DNA from: Nitrospirota bacterium | GTDB lineage: Bacteria; Nitrospirota; JACRHJ01 | Direction of reading: 5' to 3' | Assembly (NCBI GenBank): GCA_016212105.1 | Contig: JACRHJ010000025.1 | Coordinates: 1 to 55,430, forward strand | Length of the DNA: 55,430 nucleotides | Made by a program: the position numbers and the translations under genes | Notes under the pieces: generated by a model | Told to the model about the DNA's origin: nothing | What the model saw: only the letters and a program-made list of their open reading frames with translations | Databases searched by the model: none | In this document: positions 16,912 to 25,872 of the stretch, piece by piece | How positions within the stretch are numbered: the stretch's first letter is position 1 | Layout of the letters: each line of letters begins with the position of its first letter

Positions 16912-18249
16912 TTATTTCGGGTTGAAGTTTTCGAGGTAGGCGGTGGTGTAGTTTCCGGACTTGAAGACCGGGTCCTGGAATATCCTCTGCTGGAGAGGTA
17001 TGGTGGTCTTGATGCCCTCGACGACGTACTCGTCGAGCGCGCGGCTCATCCGCGCGATCGCCTCGTCACGGTCCTTGCCGTAGACTATGAGCTTCGCGAT
17101 GAGCGAGTCGTACGTCGGCGGGACGGTGTAGCCGCCGTAGACCGCTGTGTCCACGCGGACGCCGGGGCCGCCGGGTACGTTGTATGACGTTATCTTGCCG
17201 GGGCAGGGCGTGAACTTGACCGGGTCCTCGGCATTGATGCGGCACTCAAAGCTGTGGCCGACGATATGTATGTCGTCCTGAGTGAAGCCAAGCGGGAGCC
17301 CGGCCGCGACCTTTATCTGCTCCTTTACGAGGTCTATGCCCGTGACCATCTCGGTGACCGGGTGCTCGACCTGTATCCTCGTGTTCATCTCCATGAAGTA
17401 GAACTTGTCGCCGGATACGATAAACTCGATCGTGCCCGCGTTCTTGTAGCCCACGGACTTCGCGGCCGCGACCGCGACCTCTCCCATCTTCTTGCGCATC
17501 CGGGGCGTTATCGCGGGGGACGGCGCCTCCTCGACCAGCTTCTGGTGGCGCCTCTGGACGGAGCAGTCGCGCTCGCCCAGGTGGACGACGTTGCCACGCT
17601 CGTCCGCCATGACCTGCACCTCGACGTGCCTGGGGTCGGTCACGAACTTCTCGATGTAGACCTCCGGGTTCCCGAACGCGGACGCGGCCTCGGACTGGCA
17701 CATCAGGAAGGAGTTCACGAGGCTCCCGGCGGAGTGGACGACGCGCATACCGCGCCCGCCGCCCCCGGCCGAGGCCTTTATGATCACCGGGTAGCCGATG
17801 CCCTGGGCAATCTTGAGGACGTCCTCCTCGGCGGAGACGGGGCCGTCGCTGCCAGGCACGACCGGGACCCCGGCTTTAATCATCGTCTCCTTGGCCTTGG
17901 CCTTGTCTCCCATCAGGCGGATGTTCTCAGGCGATGGCCCGATGAACTTGATGCCCGCGGTCTCGCACATCTCGGCGAAGTTCGCGTTCTCCGCAAGGAA
18001 ACCGTAGCCGGGGTGTATCGCCTCGGAGTCGGTTATCTCAGCCGCGGAGAGTATCGCCGGGATGTTCCTGTAGCTAAGGCCCGAGTCCGGGGGGCCTATG
18101 CATATGGACTCGTCGGCGTAGCGGACGTGGAGCGAGTTTGCGTCTATGGTGGAGTGTACCGCGACCGCTTTCACGCCCAGCTCGCGGCATGCCCGTATTA
18201 TGCGCAGGGCTATCTCGCCCCGGTTTGCGATAAGGATCTTTTTGAACAA
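16912..18249 (-). CDS. accC: Acetyl-CoA carboxylase, biotin carboxylase subunit
   Basis: ATP-grasp enzyme that carboxylates biotin on AccB in the first step of fatty acid synthesis. The 445-residue product begins [19 protein letters not shown] and contains [15 protein letters not shown], the ATP-binding glycine-rich loop [29 protein letters not shown] and the catalytic [13 protein letters not shown]. The length is normal. It lies downstream of accB as expected, but a 390-base repeat block separates the two genes. Confidence 0.97.
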   Translation of the reverse strand: MFKKILIANRGEIALRIIRACRELGVKAVAVHSTIDANSLHVRYADESICIGPPDSGLSYRNIPAILSAAEITDSEAIHPGYGFLAENANFAEMCETAGIKFIGPSPENIRLMGDKAKAKETMIKAGVPVVPGSDGPVSAEEDVLKIAQGIGYPVIIKASAGGGGRGMRVVHSAGSLVNSFLMCQSEAASAFGNPEVYIEKFVTDPRHVEVQVMADERGNVVHLGERDCSVQRRHQKLVEEAPSPAITPRMRKKMGEVAVAAAKSVGYKNAGTIEFIVSGDKFYFMEMNTRIQVEHPVTEMVTGIDLVKEQIKVAAGLPLGFTQDDIHIVGHSFECRINAEDPVKFTPCPGKITSYNVPGGPGVRVDTAVYGGYTVPPTYDSLIAKLIVYGKDRDEAIARMSRALDEYVVEGIKTTIPLQQRIFQDPVFKSGNYTTAYLENFNPK

Positions 18250-18639
18250 GAGTTACCTCTTAGGGAGAACGTGCGCCGCATACGCCGGTTCTAATTCAGG
18301 GGGGCAATTCATTGCGCCCGCACCTATAATGCCTGTCGTCCCGACCGAAGCGGAGGGACCTGCTTTTGGTTCCATGAAACCAACAGCAGATTCCTCGACT
18401 TCGCTCGGAATGACAAACATGAAGGGCCGACACGCGCTTCGCTTGGTACGGCCCCTACAGTTTGGTAGGCGCGAAAGACGCGCCAATAAAAACATCGGAT
18501 ATAAGCAGATTCTTCGCTTCGCTCAGAATGACAAACAACTGCAAATCCCCCCTATAATCCCCCCTTTTGCAAAGTGGGGATAAGCTTGTACCCTCTTCCG
18601 TCCCCCCTTTGACAAAGGGGGGAACGATGGGGGATTTTA
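18250..18639. repeat. Repeat block that separates accB from accC
   Basis: No gene is visible. It contains a GGGGCAATTCATTGCGCCC unit (about 18300-18322), a GTCGTCCCGACCGAAGC.../...TTCGCTCGGAATGAC pair (about 18335-18415), a GGGCCGACACGCGCTTCGC/TACGGCCCC unit (about 18423-18460), a small GGCGCGAAAGACGCGCC palindrome (18467-18484), a CAGATTCTTCGCTTCGCTCAG unit (about 18503-18533) that recurs at 27575, and a two-armed CCCCCCT/AGGGGGG element (18542-18638) that recurs at 40232-40315. Confidence 0.85.
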
Positions 18640-19113
18640 TTACATCGGCTCGATATGAAAGAGAGGCTCGCCGTACTCGACGGGCTGGGCGCTCTCCGCG
18701 AGTATCGCGACAACCTTGCCGCTCGTCTCGGCCTCGATCTCGTTCATCAGCTTCATGGCCTCGATGATGCAGAGCACCTGGCCCTTCTTGACCACGTCGC
18801 CGACCTCGACGTACACGGCTGCGTCGGGAGACGGGGAGCGGTAGAACGTCCCGACGATCGGGGACGTGACGACCACGACGTTTTTCTCTGGGGCCGCGTC
18901 TTTCGCCTCCGCCGGCGCGGCGGCAGGCGCGGCCTGCGCGGCCATTGCCTGCGGCGCCGCCTGATGCTGGACGGTGTAGGTCATAGGGGCGTGGTTGCCC
19001 TCGCCGTTCGCCTTCTTTATCCTGACGCGCGTCCCGGCCTTCTCAAGCTCTATCTCGGCGACGTCGGTGTCCTTGAGGATCTCAATGAGTTCCTTGATCT
19101 CTTTTAAGTTCAT
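18640..19113 (-). CDS. accB: Acetyl-CoA carboxylase, biotin carboxyl carrier protein
   Basis: Carries the biotin arm of acetyl-CoA carboxylase. The 157-residue protein has an N-terminal helical start ([18 protein letters not shown]), an Ala/Pro-rich hinge (about 48-75) and a C-terminal lipoyl/biotinyl domain. The biotinylation motif EAMKLMNE is intact, with the modified Lys in AMK. AAGGAG 5 nt before the ATG supports the start. It lies 29 nt after efp, in the aroQ-pepP-efp-accB order that is common in deltaproteobacteria and firmicutes. Confidence 0.97.
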   Translation of the reverse strand: MNLKEIKELIEILKDTDVAEIELEKAGTRVRIKKANGEGNHAPMTYTVQHQAAPQAMAAQAAPAAAPAEAKDAAPEKNVVVVTSPIVGTFYRSPSPDAAVYVEVGDVVKKGQVLCIIEAMKLMNEIEAETSGKVVAILAESAQPVEYGEPLFHIEPM

Positions 19114-19142
19114 TTCCGCTCCTTGGGTGCGGGAGAGAGAGA

Positions 19143-19703
19143 CTACTTGACCCTTTCCAGGTACTCGCCGGTCCTCGTGTCGATCTTCAGGACCTCGCCC
19201 TCTTCCATGTACAACGGGACCTTGACCACGGCCCCGGTCTCGAGCGTCGCGGGCTTCGTGCCGCCGGAGGCGGTGTCCCCCTTTACGCCGGGGTCGGTCT
19301 GGACGATCTTCAGCTCGACGAACATCGGCACCTCTACGCCAATAAGGGTACCGTTGTGGTAGAGCGCCTGTATGACCATCTCCTCCTTGAGCCAGTTCTT
19401 GTTGTCGCCCAACTGCGCGGCGGTAAGGCCAGACTGCTCGTAGGTCTCGTTGTCCATGAACATGTACTCGTCGCCGGTGGCGTAGAGGAACTGCATGGAC
19501 TTCTCCTCGAGGTTCGGCGTCTCGACCTTCTCGCCGGAACGGAAGGTGCGGTCTATCACGTTGCCCGTCCTGAGGCTCTTTATCTTTGTCCTTACGAACG
19601 CGCCGCCCTTGCCGGGCTTCACGTGCTGGAACTCGATGATGATATAGGGCTCGCCGTCAAGCTCCATCTTGGCCCCGTTGCGAAATTCGGATGTTGAAAG
19701 CAC
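19143..19703 (-). CDS. efp: Elongation factor P
   Basis: Relieves ribosome stalling at polyproline stretches. The 186-residue product has the three OB-like domains of EF-P. The loop that reaches the peptidyl-transferase centre reads [11 protein letters not shown] with Lys32 at the tip, so a modified lysine (beta-lysyl type or other) is possible, as opposed to the arginine type. The start is a GTG at 19703 with GGAGG 8 nt upstream. A terminator separates it from pepP, so it may have its own promoter, which was not found. IF-2 of this window is very proline-rich in its linker, a plausible EF-P client. Confidence 0.97.
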   Translation of the reverse strand: MLSTSEFRNGAKMELDGEPYIIIEFQHVKPGKGGAFVRTKIKSLRTGNVIDRTFRSGEKVETPNLEEKSMQFLYATGDEYMFMDNETYEQSGLTAAQLGDNKNWLKEEMVIQALYHNGTLIGVEVPMFVELKIVQTDPGVKGDTASGGTKPATLETGAVVKVPLYMEEGEVLKIDTRTGEYLERVK

Positions 19704-19729
19704 TTCTTTATCCTCCGTTTAATAAGAAA

Positions 19730-19757
19730 AAGTCCCGCCTCTTTAGTAAAAAGGCGG
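19730..19757 (-). terminator. Intrinsic terminator between pepP and efp
   Basis: A CCGCCT/AGGCGG stem (19735-19740 with 19752-19757) is followed on the minus strand by GACTTTTTCTTATT. It would end the aroQ-pepP transcript before efp. Confidence 0.6.
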
Positions 19758-19795
19758 CCCAAAACTTTTGACAGGGAAAACCTGACAAACTTCCG

Positions 19796-20872
19796 CTAAA
19801 ACCTGTTAACCTTTGGAAGCCCGGTCATTACCCGGCAGCCGTCCTCCGTAACAAGCACCATGTCCTCGATCCTGAAACCGCCCCAGCCCGGTATGTATAT
19901 ACCCGGCTCGATGGTCAGCACCATGCCCGGGGCGAGCACGTCCTCGCTCATCGGCGACACGCCCGGCGCCTCGTGCACCTCGACGCCCACGCCGTGCCCG
20001 AGTCCGTGCCCGAAGTAATCGCCGTAACCCTTGGACGCGATATAGTCGCGCGCCGCCGCGTCTACGTCCTTGCACGGCACGCCCGGCTTCACTGCCGCTA
20101 TGGCCCTCGCCTGAGCGTCCAGCACGATGCTGTAAATATCCGCCTGCTTCTCGTCGGGCCCGCCTATGACGCCGCTCCGGGTCATATCGCACTGGTAACC
20201 GTGCGCCTCCGCGCCGAAGTCTATCACGACAGTCTCGCCCGCCTCCATCACCTTTTCCGAGGCGATGCCGTGCGGGAGGGCCGCCCTGTACCCCGAAGCG
20301 ATGATGGTGTCGAACGCCATCTTGAGCGAGCCCGCGGTGCGTACCCTGAACTCCATCCCCAGCGAGGCGTCGCGTTCGACCACGCCCGGCACGATATTGG
20401 AAAGGTTCTCGGTGTATCCGGACTCGGCCCGCCTGATGGCCTCGGTGATGCGGGCAACCTCGTCCTCGTCCTTTATGATACGAAGGCCCTCGACCACGTC
20501 CTTCAGGGAGACAAGCTCGACGCCGTCGAGCTTCTTCGCGAGCGCGGCATGCGTGTCGAAGGCCATATCCCGGCCCTCGAACCCGAGCCTCTTTATTCCG
20601 GATTCGCGGACGACAGCCGCGACGTCCTCCGTCCAGCGGCCCTTCTGTATGACGACCTCGTAGCCTTTCACTTCGTCCGCGGACTGCGACTTGTACCGGA
20701 AGTCGGTGATGAACACCGCCCGCTCCGGAGTTACCAGGACGAACCCTGACGAGCCGGTGAACCCAGTCAGGTAGAATACGTTGTGTATGCTCGTGACGAG
20801 GAGCGCGTCGGCGTCGGTCTTGTTGAGCGCCTCCCGGAGCCTGGCCAGCCTGTTCTGCCTGTAGACCGGCAT
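19796..20872 (-). CDS. pepP: M24 family Xaa-Pro aminopeptidase
   Basis: Removes an N-terminal residue that precedes proline. The 358-residue product has a creatinase-like N-terminal domain and a pita-bread catalytic domain. Metal ligands are visible in order: VVIDFGAE and CDMTRSG (two Asp), GHGLGHGVG (His), TIEPGIY (Glu) and RIEDMVLV (Glu). The start at 20872 (MPVYRQNRLARL) fits the family; the frame stays open 25 codons further inside aroQ. It starts 2 nt after the aroQ stop codon. Dipeptidase (PepQ) specificity is the alternative. Confidence 0.93.
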   Translation of the reverse strand: MPVYRQNRLARLREALNKTDADALLVTSIHNVFYLTGFTGSSGFVLVTPERAVFITDFRYKSQSADEVKGYEVVIQKGRWTEDVAAVVRESGIKRLGFEGRDMAFDTHAALAKKLDGVELVSLKDVVEGLRIIKDEDEVARITEAIRRAESGYTENLSNIVPGVVERDASLGMEFRVRTAGSLKMAFDTIIASGYRAALPHGIASEKVMEAGETVVIDFGAEAHGYQCDMTRSGVIGGPDEKQADIYSIVLDAQARAIAAVKPGVPCKDVDAAARDYIASKGYGDYFGHGLGHGVGVEVHEAPGVSPMSEDVLAPGMVLTIEPGIYIPGWGGFRIEDMVLVTEDGCRVMTGLPKVNRF

Positions 20873-20874
20873 CG

Positions 20875-21318
20875 CTACTCCATGTCCCCGATGAGCTTGA
20901 GCGCGGCCCTGAGGCCGAGGAAGTAGCTGTCCACGCCGAAGCCGCATATCTGGCCGGCCGCGACCTCCGAGACGTACGAGTGGTGGCGGAACTCCTCGCG
21001 CTTGTATATGTTCGAGAGGTGCACCTCGACCGTCGGTATGGCGACCGCCGCTATGGCGTCCCGAAGCGCCACGGACGTATGGGTGTAAGCACCGGGGTTT
21101 ATGATTATGGCGTCGTACGTGCCGAGCGCTTCCTGTATGGCGTCAACAAGCTCGCCCTCGTGGTTGGACTGGAACGTCCTCAGCTCGACGCCCGCCTTTT
21201 TTGCCGCGTCCATGAGGCTTTCGTTAATCTCGGTCAGGGTCATGCGGCCGTAGACCTCAGGCTCGCGCATGCCGAGCATATTCAGGTTCGGTCCGTGGAT
21301 AACGAGTATCTTTCCCAT
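20875..21318 (-). CDS. aroQ: 3-dehydroquinate dehydratase, type II
   Basis: Third step of the shikimate pathway. The 147-residue product has the typical length and motifs of the dodecameric type II enzyme: [21 protein letters not shown] with the catalytic Tyr, [32 protein letters not shown], and [21 protein letters not shown]. The ATG at 21318 has AAGGAG 7 nt upstream. The open frame continues upstream without similarity. It is followed 2 nt later by pepP. Confidence 0.97.
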   Translation of the reverse strand: MGKILVIHGPNLNMLGMREPEVYGRMTLTEINESLMDAAKKAGVELRTFQSNHEGELVDAIQEALGTYDAIIINPGAYTHTSVALRDAIAAVAIPTVEVHLSNIYKREEFRHHSYVSEVAAGQICGFGVDSYFLGLRAALKLIGDME

Positions 21319-21428
21319 GTCAGGCTCCTTGCGTAGTTCTACAGTTTCTTCACGAACACGAACCACGGTTTTTTCCCCACCCGGACGTCCAGCGGGGAAC
21401 TTTAGCACATTACCGTCCCCAAAACAAC

Positions 21429-21450
21429 AAAAAACCGCCGCGAGGCAGTT
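21429..21450 (-). terminator. Intrinsic terminator after the Roadblock gene
   Basis: A 7-bp stem with one wobble pair (21433-21439 with 21444-21450) and a 4-base loop is followed on the minus strand by TTTTTTGTT. It would end the TPR-Roadblock transcript upstream of aroQ. Confidence 0.7.
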
Positions 21451-21480
21451 TTTGTCAGGTTATCAGAAGTTTATATACGA

Positions 21481-21837
21481 CTAAAACTCTTCGACGAGCC
21501 TGTTGGCCGCGACCCGCATGAGGAAACGCCCCTTGCCGAAGTTTCCGTCCCGGGACATGACGAGGGCGATGAAGTAGTCGTCGTTTATCTTCCTCATGAT
21601 AAGGTCGCTCGACTCCGTGATGACGGAGACCTCGCTCGGGCTCCCCATCCGGAGCGACTGGGAGGCGTTCTGAACCTCCTTGAGGATGTTCCCGTACTCG
21701 GCGCTGACGGACGGGAGGTCCACCCCTGCGGTCACCATAAGCGAATCAACTATAATCCCGTCCATGCCGACAATTGCCGCGCCCTTCGCGCCCTTGACGG
21801 ACGATGTGACGTATTTCAGGACTTCGGTAAAGCTCAT
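21481..21837 (-). CDS. Roadblock/LC7 domain protein
   Basis: The 118-residue product is a single Roadblock/LC7 domain: helix (EVLKYVTSSVKGAKGAAIVG), MDGIIVDS hairpin, long helix, then VSVITESSDLIMRKINDDYFIALV strands and a closing helix. Such proteins, for example MglB, act as regulators of small Ras-like GTPases or as signalling scaffolds. No GTPase of the MglA type is in the window. It overlaps the large TPR protein gene by 4 nt, so the two are coupled and may interact. Confidence 0.88.
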   Translation of the reverse strand: MSFTEVLKYVTSSVKGAKGAAIVGMDGIIVDSLMVTAGVDLPSVSAEYGNILKEVQNASQSLRMGSPSEVSVITESSDLIMRKINDDYFIALVMSRDGNFGKGRFLMRVAANRLVEEF

Positions 21838-24218
21838 ATGGCCCTCTTTCTCCTGATTTTATTGAGCAGACCTTCAAGGCGTCCGGCAGCGAGCGGGTCG
21901 GCTGGCATGTTTGCGGGGGCTTCGTCCGCGCGGGCCTCCGAGAAATTTTCAGACGCAGCGGCCGGTGCGGCCATCGCACCCCATGCGTCATCGTCCGGCA
22001 CGGCCGTCTCCATGAACCCGGCCTCGGCCACGCCCTTGTCCGCGAAACCCTGTTGGCCGAAGTCTCCTTCTGCGGCCTCCGTCTCATGGGGCGCGGCCCA
22101 GAGGTCTTCATCCGGGCCCCCGAACCCGCCGAACGACGCCGGCATCGGGGCCTGCTCAGAGGCTGCCGCCTCCTCCGCCCTTGCCGCCGCCTCGAAGTCG
22201 AGCGGGGTGTAACCCTCGCTGACGGGCTCCGGTTTGCCGGTATCCACGGGCATGCCGAACTCGCCCATGGACGCGCTCATGTGCGCGAGCTGGTACAGTT
22301 CTTTAAGCTTCTGCTGTATCACAAGGTCGTCCGGCCTCTCGACCGACAGGCTCTTGTATATGTTTATCGCCCTGTCGTAGAAGCCCTGCGAGACGTAAAG
22401 TTCCGCGAGCGTCTCGGTCTCGAACATCTCCTTGGCGGGTCCGGCAGGTTCAGGCCCTGCCACGAACGTCGCGGGGACCGCAGCCTCCAGCTCGGACGTC
22501 TCCAGCCCGGCCTCTGGCGGCTCAAGTTTGAAGCCGTCCATCGCGAACGCGGAAAGGTCGTCGGGGATCTCGTAGACCTCCTCGTTTTCGCCGACCTGAG
22601 GCAGGGAGGAAGCGTCGTCCCTGTATGCGTCGAAGATGTCCTTGACGCCTTCGACCTCGCCCAGGTCTATGGCATATCCAGAGCCGGACGCGGGCCTGGG
22701 CGCAGGTGTCTCGAAATGCTCGTCTTCCATAACGAGCGGCGACGACTCGATTCCGAAGATGTCCGCACCGGTCTCGGCCGCGGGCTCGTGTTCCTCCATA
22801 CCGGCCGACCAGGAGAACGCGTCGTCTGATGCCGCCGGAGGAACGGCCTGTTCGAGATACTCGTGAGGGGACGCGAGCGGAGGGGGCTCGAAGCTCAAGT
22901 ATGCAGGCGCGGGCGCCTGCCCGAAATGCTCGTCCTCCATGACGAGCGGTGACGACTCCAGGTCGAACATGTCGGACTCGACTTCCGGGGTCAGCTCATG
23001 CGCGCCACCGCCCTCGGCGCTCCATGAGAAGGCGTCGTCTGGCGCGGCGGGTTCGAGATACTCGTATGCTGGCGCGATCGCGGGAGGCTCCAAGCTCTCG
23101 TATGCAGGCACGACAGGCGGCGTATCGAAATGTTCGTCTTCCATCACGAGCGGAGAGGACTCCATGTCGAAGACGTCGGTCTCCACCTCGGGCGCAAGCT
23201 CGTGCGCGCTGCCGCCCTCGACGCCGAAGGCGAATATATCCCCGGCGTCAGCCGGGGACTGGGCCGGCTCTTCTTCTATTTCATAGGTGGGCGCAGCGAA
23301 CTCGTCCGCCGTCTCTTCCGCGGCAAACCCGAACCCTCCCTCGTCCTCTATCACATACATCGGCGGCCCGGACTCATCAACCGGCTCCTCGGCCACGAAC
23401 TCGAAACCGCCATCGTCTTCGAGGACGTAGGTCGGCGGGCCGGACTCCTCGGCCTCGTCGGCCTCATCTGCGGCCTCCGTCGCAAAGCCGAAATCGCTCG
23501 TGTCATCGATTGACGGCATGGACGGCAGGGACTGTATGGCCGGTGAGGGCTCGGTCTCCTGCGCCCTCTTGACCTGCTCCAGAGTCTCCATCTCGGGGAC
23601 GGGCATCTCCATGACGGCCTGCCCTGCGTCGCCCAGTTGCACTCCGGCGTCGGGTACCGCCTCGGGTTCCGGCATGGCATCGGGCATGGCCGCAGCCGGA
23701 GCTTCTTCTCCGCCCACGTCCGTAAGGTCGAACACCTGCGGCGCGGGCTGGGCTGGCTTCTTCTCCTCCGGCTTCGCCTCGGCAATGGGGACTCCGCCCT
23801 CCAGCATTTCGAGGGCATTCTTCGCCTCGGCGTCCTTGGGGTGGAGCATCAGGACCATCTTGTAGGATTTCTTGGCCTCGGGGTACATGCCGAGGCCCTT
23901 GTAGACCTCGCCGAGCTTCTTGTATGCGAAGAGGTTGTCGGGGATCGCCTTGACGACGGACTCGAACTGGGCGCGGGCGTTTTCGAGGTCGCCCTTCTCG
24001 AGGAAGGCCTTGCCGAGCAGGACACGGGCGCTCATGTAGGACGGGTGGACCTTCAGGCCCTCCTCGAGCGTCATTATGGCCTCTTCGGCCATGCCGGATT
24101 TTATGTACTCCTCCGCCAGCGGCATGAAGAGCTTCGACTTTGGGTCCTTCGCCAGCTGAGATGAAAGCCTGTCTATCTCGGGCGATAGGCTGAACTCGTT
24201 TTCCTTGCTGGGAGGCAT
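21834..24218 (-). CDS. Large acidic TPR protein with internal repeats
   Basis: A 794-residue protein with TPR helices at the N-terminus (about 25-150: LAEEYIKSGMAEEAIMTLEEG, then VLLGKAFLEKGDLENARAQFE and YKKLGEVYKGLGMYPEAKKSY) and a further TPR-like stretch near 640-690 (LAELYVSQGFYDRAINIYKSL). Between them lie about 480 residues of Glu/Asp/Ala/Pro-rich low-complexity sequence with recurring units: SSPLVMEDEHF occurs three times and GPPxYVxEDxGGFxF twice with a third degenerate copy. No signal peptide is present, so it should be cytoplasmic. It is coupled to the Roadblock gene and probably scaffolds it; function is otherwise unknown. Confidence 0.85.
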   Translation of the reverse strand: MPPSKENEFSLSPEIDRLSSQLAKDPKSKLFMPLAEEYIKSGMAEEAIMTLEEGLKVHPSYMSARVLLGKAFLEKGDLENARAQFESVVKAIPDNLFAYKKLGEVYKGLGMYPEAKKSYKMVLMLHPKDAEAKNALEMLEGGVPIAEAKPEEKKPAQPAPQVFDLTDVGGEEAPAAAMPDAMPEPEAVPDAGVQLGDAGQAVMEMPVPEMETLEQVKRAQETEPSPAIQSLPSMPSIDDTSDFGFATEAADEADEAEESGPPTYVLEDDGGFEFVAEEPVDESGPPMYVIEDEGGFGFAAEETADEFAAPTYEIEEEPAQSPADAGDIFAFGVEGGSAHELAPEVETDVFDMESSPLVMEDEHFDTPPVVPAYESLEPPAIAPAYEYLEPAAPDDAFSWSAEGGGAHELTPEVESDMFDLESSPLVMEDEHFGQAPAPAYLSFEPPPLASPHEYLEQAVPPAASDDAFSWSAGMEEHEPAAETGADIFGIESSPLVMEDEHFETPAPRPASGSGYAIDLGEVEGVKDIFDAYRDDASSLPQVGENEEVYEIPDDLSAFAMDGFKLEPPEAGLETSELEAAVPATFVAGPEPAGPAKEMFETETLAELYVSQGFYDRAINIYKSLSVERPDDLVIQQKLKELYQLAHMSASMGEFGMPVDTGKPEPVSEGYTPLDFEAAARAEEAAASEQAPMPASFGGFGGPDEDLWAAPHETEAAEGDFGQQGFADKGVAEAGFMETAVPDDDAWGAMAAPAAASENFSEARADEAPANMPADPLAAGRLEGLLNKIRRKRAI

Positions 24219-24250
24219 CGGTTTTCCTCAATATTTACCAGTATTTTTGT

Positions 24251-24278
24251 ATTTTAACAAAGGGGCCGGAAATGTCAA
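24251..24278 (-). promoter_or_regulatory. Predicted promoter of the TPR-Roadblock operon
   Basis: TTGACA (24273-24278) and TAAAAT (24251-24256) are 16 bp apart on the minus strand, about 35-60 bases upstream of the TPR gene's ATG. Confidence 0.6.
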
Positions 24279-24355
24279 GCAGAAAAGGTTAGCGGGTCCG
24301 TTAGATTTTTACGTCGCTAAGGGCGTAAACGCCAGCACCCCGTCAAAGTTTTTCC

Positions 24356-24384
24356 TTGATTATCCACCGTCCTGATGCTAATTT
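24356..24384 (+). promoter_or_regulatory. Predicted promoter of the sigma-54 activator gene with adjacent palindrome
   Basis: TTGATT (24356-24361) and TAATTT (24379-24384) are 17 bp apart. The ACTGTC/GACAGT inverted repeat at 24388-24407 would cover the start of transcription, a usual place for a repressor or autoregulator. Confidence 0.45.
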
Positions 24385-24498
24385 ATCACTGTCGGAAAAA
24401 TGACAGTATGCGCAAACATTTCATAACACCCCCCGGCTCCCTCTTATTTTAAGAGGGAGAGTAAAAGGATGAGGCCGATTTTTGTTGCCGGAGGTCGT

Positions 24499-25869
24499 AT
24501 GGACGAAAACGTTCTGCTTGTCGACGACGACGAAAACACCAGGAAGGCCCTGTCGATAGCCCTCGGCCGCGAGGGATACAACGTCCAGACTGCGGCCAAC
24601 GGCTCGGAGGGCATTGCCGCGCTCGACGGCGGGCCCGTGGACATACTGGTCACGGACATGAGGATGCCCGGCATTTCCGGCATGGAGCTCCTCCAGTACA
24701 CGCGGGCCAACTACCCCGAGGTGATGGTCATAATGATAACCGGCCACGCCTCGGTCGAGACCGCGATAACCGCGCTCAAGGACGGCGCGTTCGACTACAT
24801 CACAAAGCCAATCAAGCTGGACGAGGTCAAGTTCACGCTCCAGAAGGCCTGCGAGAAACGGAACCTGCTCATCGAGAACCTGCTCCTCAAACAGCAGTTG
24901 AAGGGCAAGTACAAGTTCGAGAACATAGTGGGCACAAGCCGCGCGATGCACGAGGTCTTCTCCATCATGGAGAAGGTCATAGGCACGGACAGCACGGTGC
25001 TCATACAGGGCGACTCCGGCACCGGCAAGGAGCTGGTAGCGAAGGCGATACACTACAACGGGCCGAGGAAGGACAAGCCTTTCGTCGCCATCAACTGCGC
25101 CGCCATACCCGGCGAGCTCCTGGAGTCCGAGCTTTTCGGACACGTCAAGGGCTCGTTCACCGGCGCTGTGGCGAACCGGCCCGGCAGGTTCGAGCTCGCC
25201 AACACAGGCTCGATATTCCTGGACGAGATAGGCAGTATGAGCCTGCACCTACAGGGCAAGATACTTCGTGTTATACAGGAGCGGGAGATAGAGCGGGTAG
25301 GCGGCGGCAAGCGCACGAGCGTGGACGTGAGGATAATATCGGCCACGAACGTGGACCTCGAAAAGGCGGTCAGGCAGGGGTTGTTCCGGGACGACCTGTT
25401 CTACAGGCTGAACGTCATACCAATACGGCTGCCGTCACTCAAGGAGAGGGTCGAGGACATACCTCTCCTCGTCGCGCATTTTATCGGGAAGTACAACCAG
25501 CGGATGGGCAAGGACATCAAAGGGGTCGCATCCGGGGTCATGGACTGCCTTACCTCGCATGACTGGCCGGGCAACATCCGCGAGTTGGAGAATGTCATCG
25601 AACGCGCGGTAACGCTTACGGACGGGAAACACATACAGGTCTCGGCTCTCCCGGACAGCGTCCAAGGCGTCTCGGCCGACCCGGTGTACAGGATGAACTC
25701 TCACATACCGGACAGGGGCGTGGACATGGGGGCGGAGCTTGACAGGTTCGAGTCCGCGCTTATAAGTTCGGCGATGAAGAAGGCCGGGGGGGTGAAGAGC
25801 AAGGCCGCGGAACTGCTCGGTATAAAGAGGACGACGCTTATAGAGAAGATGAAAAGGCTGGGGCTGTAA
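24499..25869 (+). CDS. Sigma-54-dependent response regulator (NtrC family)
   Basis: The 456-residue protein has a receiver domain (LLVDDDENTRKAL, phospho-acceptor Asp53 in VTDMRMPG), a central AAA+ domain with Walker A GDSGTGKE and ESELFGHVKGSFTGA, and a Fis-type helix-turn-helix at the C-terminus (SKAAELLGIKRTTLIEKMKRL). The sigma-54 contact loop reads GSFTGA instead of the commoner GAFTGA, a tolerated variant. The ATG at 24499 has GGAGG 4 nt upstream and gives the usual receiver start; an ATG at 24469 is the alternative. No sensor kinase is adjacent and the target genes are unknown. Confidence 0.92.
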   Translation: MDENVLLVDDDENTRKALSIALGREGYNVQTAANGSEGIAALDGGPVDILVTDMRMPGISGMELLQYTRANYPEVMVIMITGHASVETAITALKDGAFDYITKPIKLDEVKFTLQKACEKRNLLIENLLLKQQLKGKYKFENIVGTSRAMHEVFSIMEKVIGTDSTVLIQGDSGTGKELVAKAIHYNGPRKDKPFVAINCAAIPGELLESELFGHVKGSFTGAVANRPGRFELANTGSIFLDEIGSMSLHLQGKILRVIQEREIERVGGGKRTSVDVRIISATNVDLEKAVRQGLFRDDLFYRLNVIPIRLPSLKERVEDIPLLVAHFIGKYNQRMGKDIKGVASGVMDCLTSHDWPGNIRELENVIERAVTLTDGKHIQVSALPDSVQGVSADPVYRMNSHIPDRGVDMGAELDRFESALISSAMKKAGGVKSKAAELLGIKRTTLIEKMKRLGL

Positions 25870-25872
25870 CCG

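Larger units (their letters stand above)
24219..24498. other. Divergent regulatory region between the TPR gene and the sigma-54 activator
   Basis: These 280 bases carry two back-to-back predicted promoters (minus at 24251-24278, plus at 24356-24384), a GGCGT-AA-ACGCC palindrome near 24321-24332, an ACTGTC-N8-GACAGT inverted repeat (24388-24407) at the expected plus-strand transcription start, and a perfect CTCCCTCTTA-TTT-TAAGAGGGAG hairpin (about 24430-24452) just before the activator's start. Base composition is lower in GC than the flanking genes. Confidence 0.6.
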
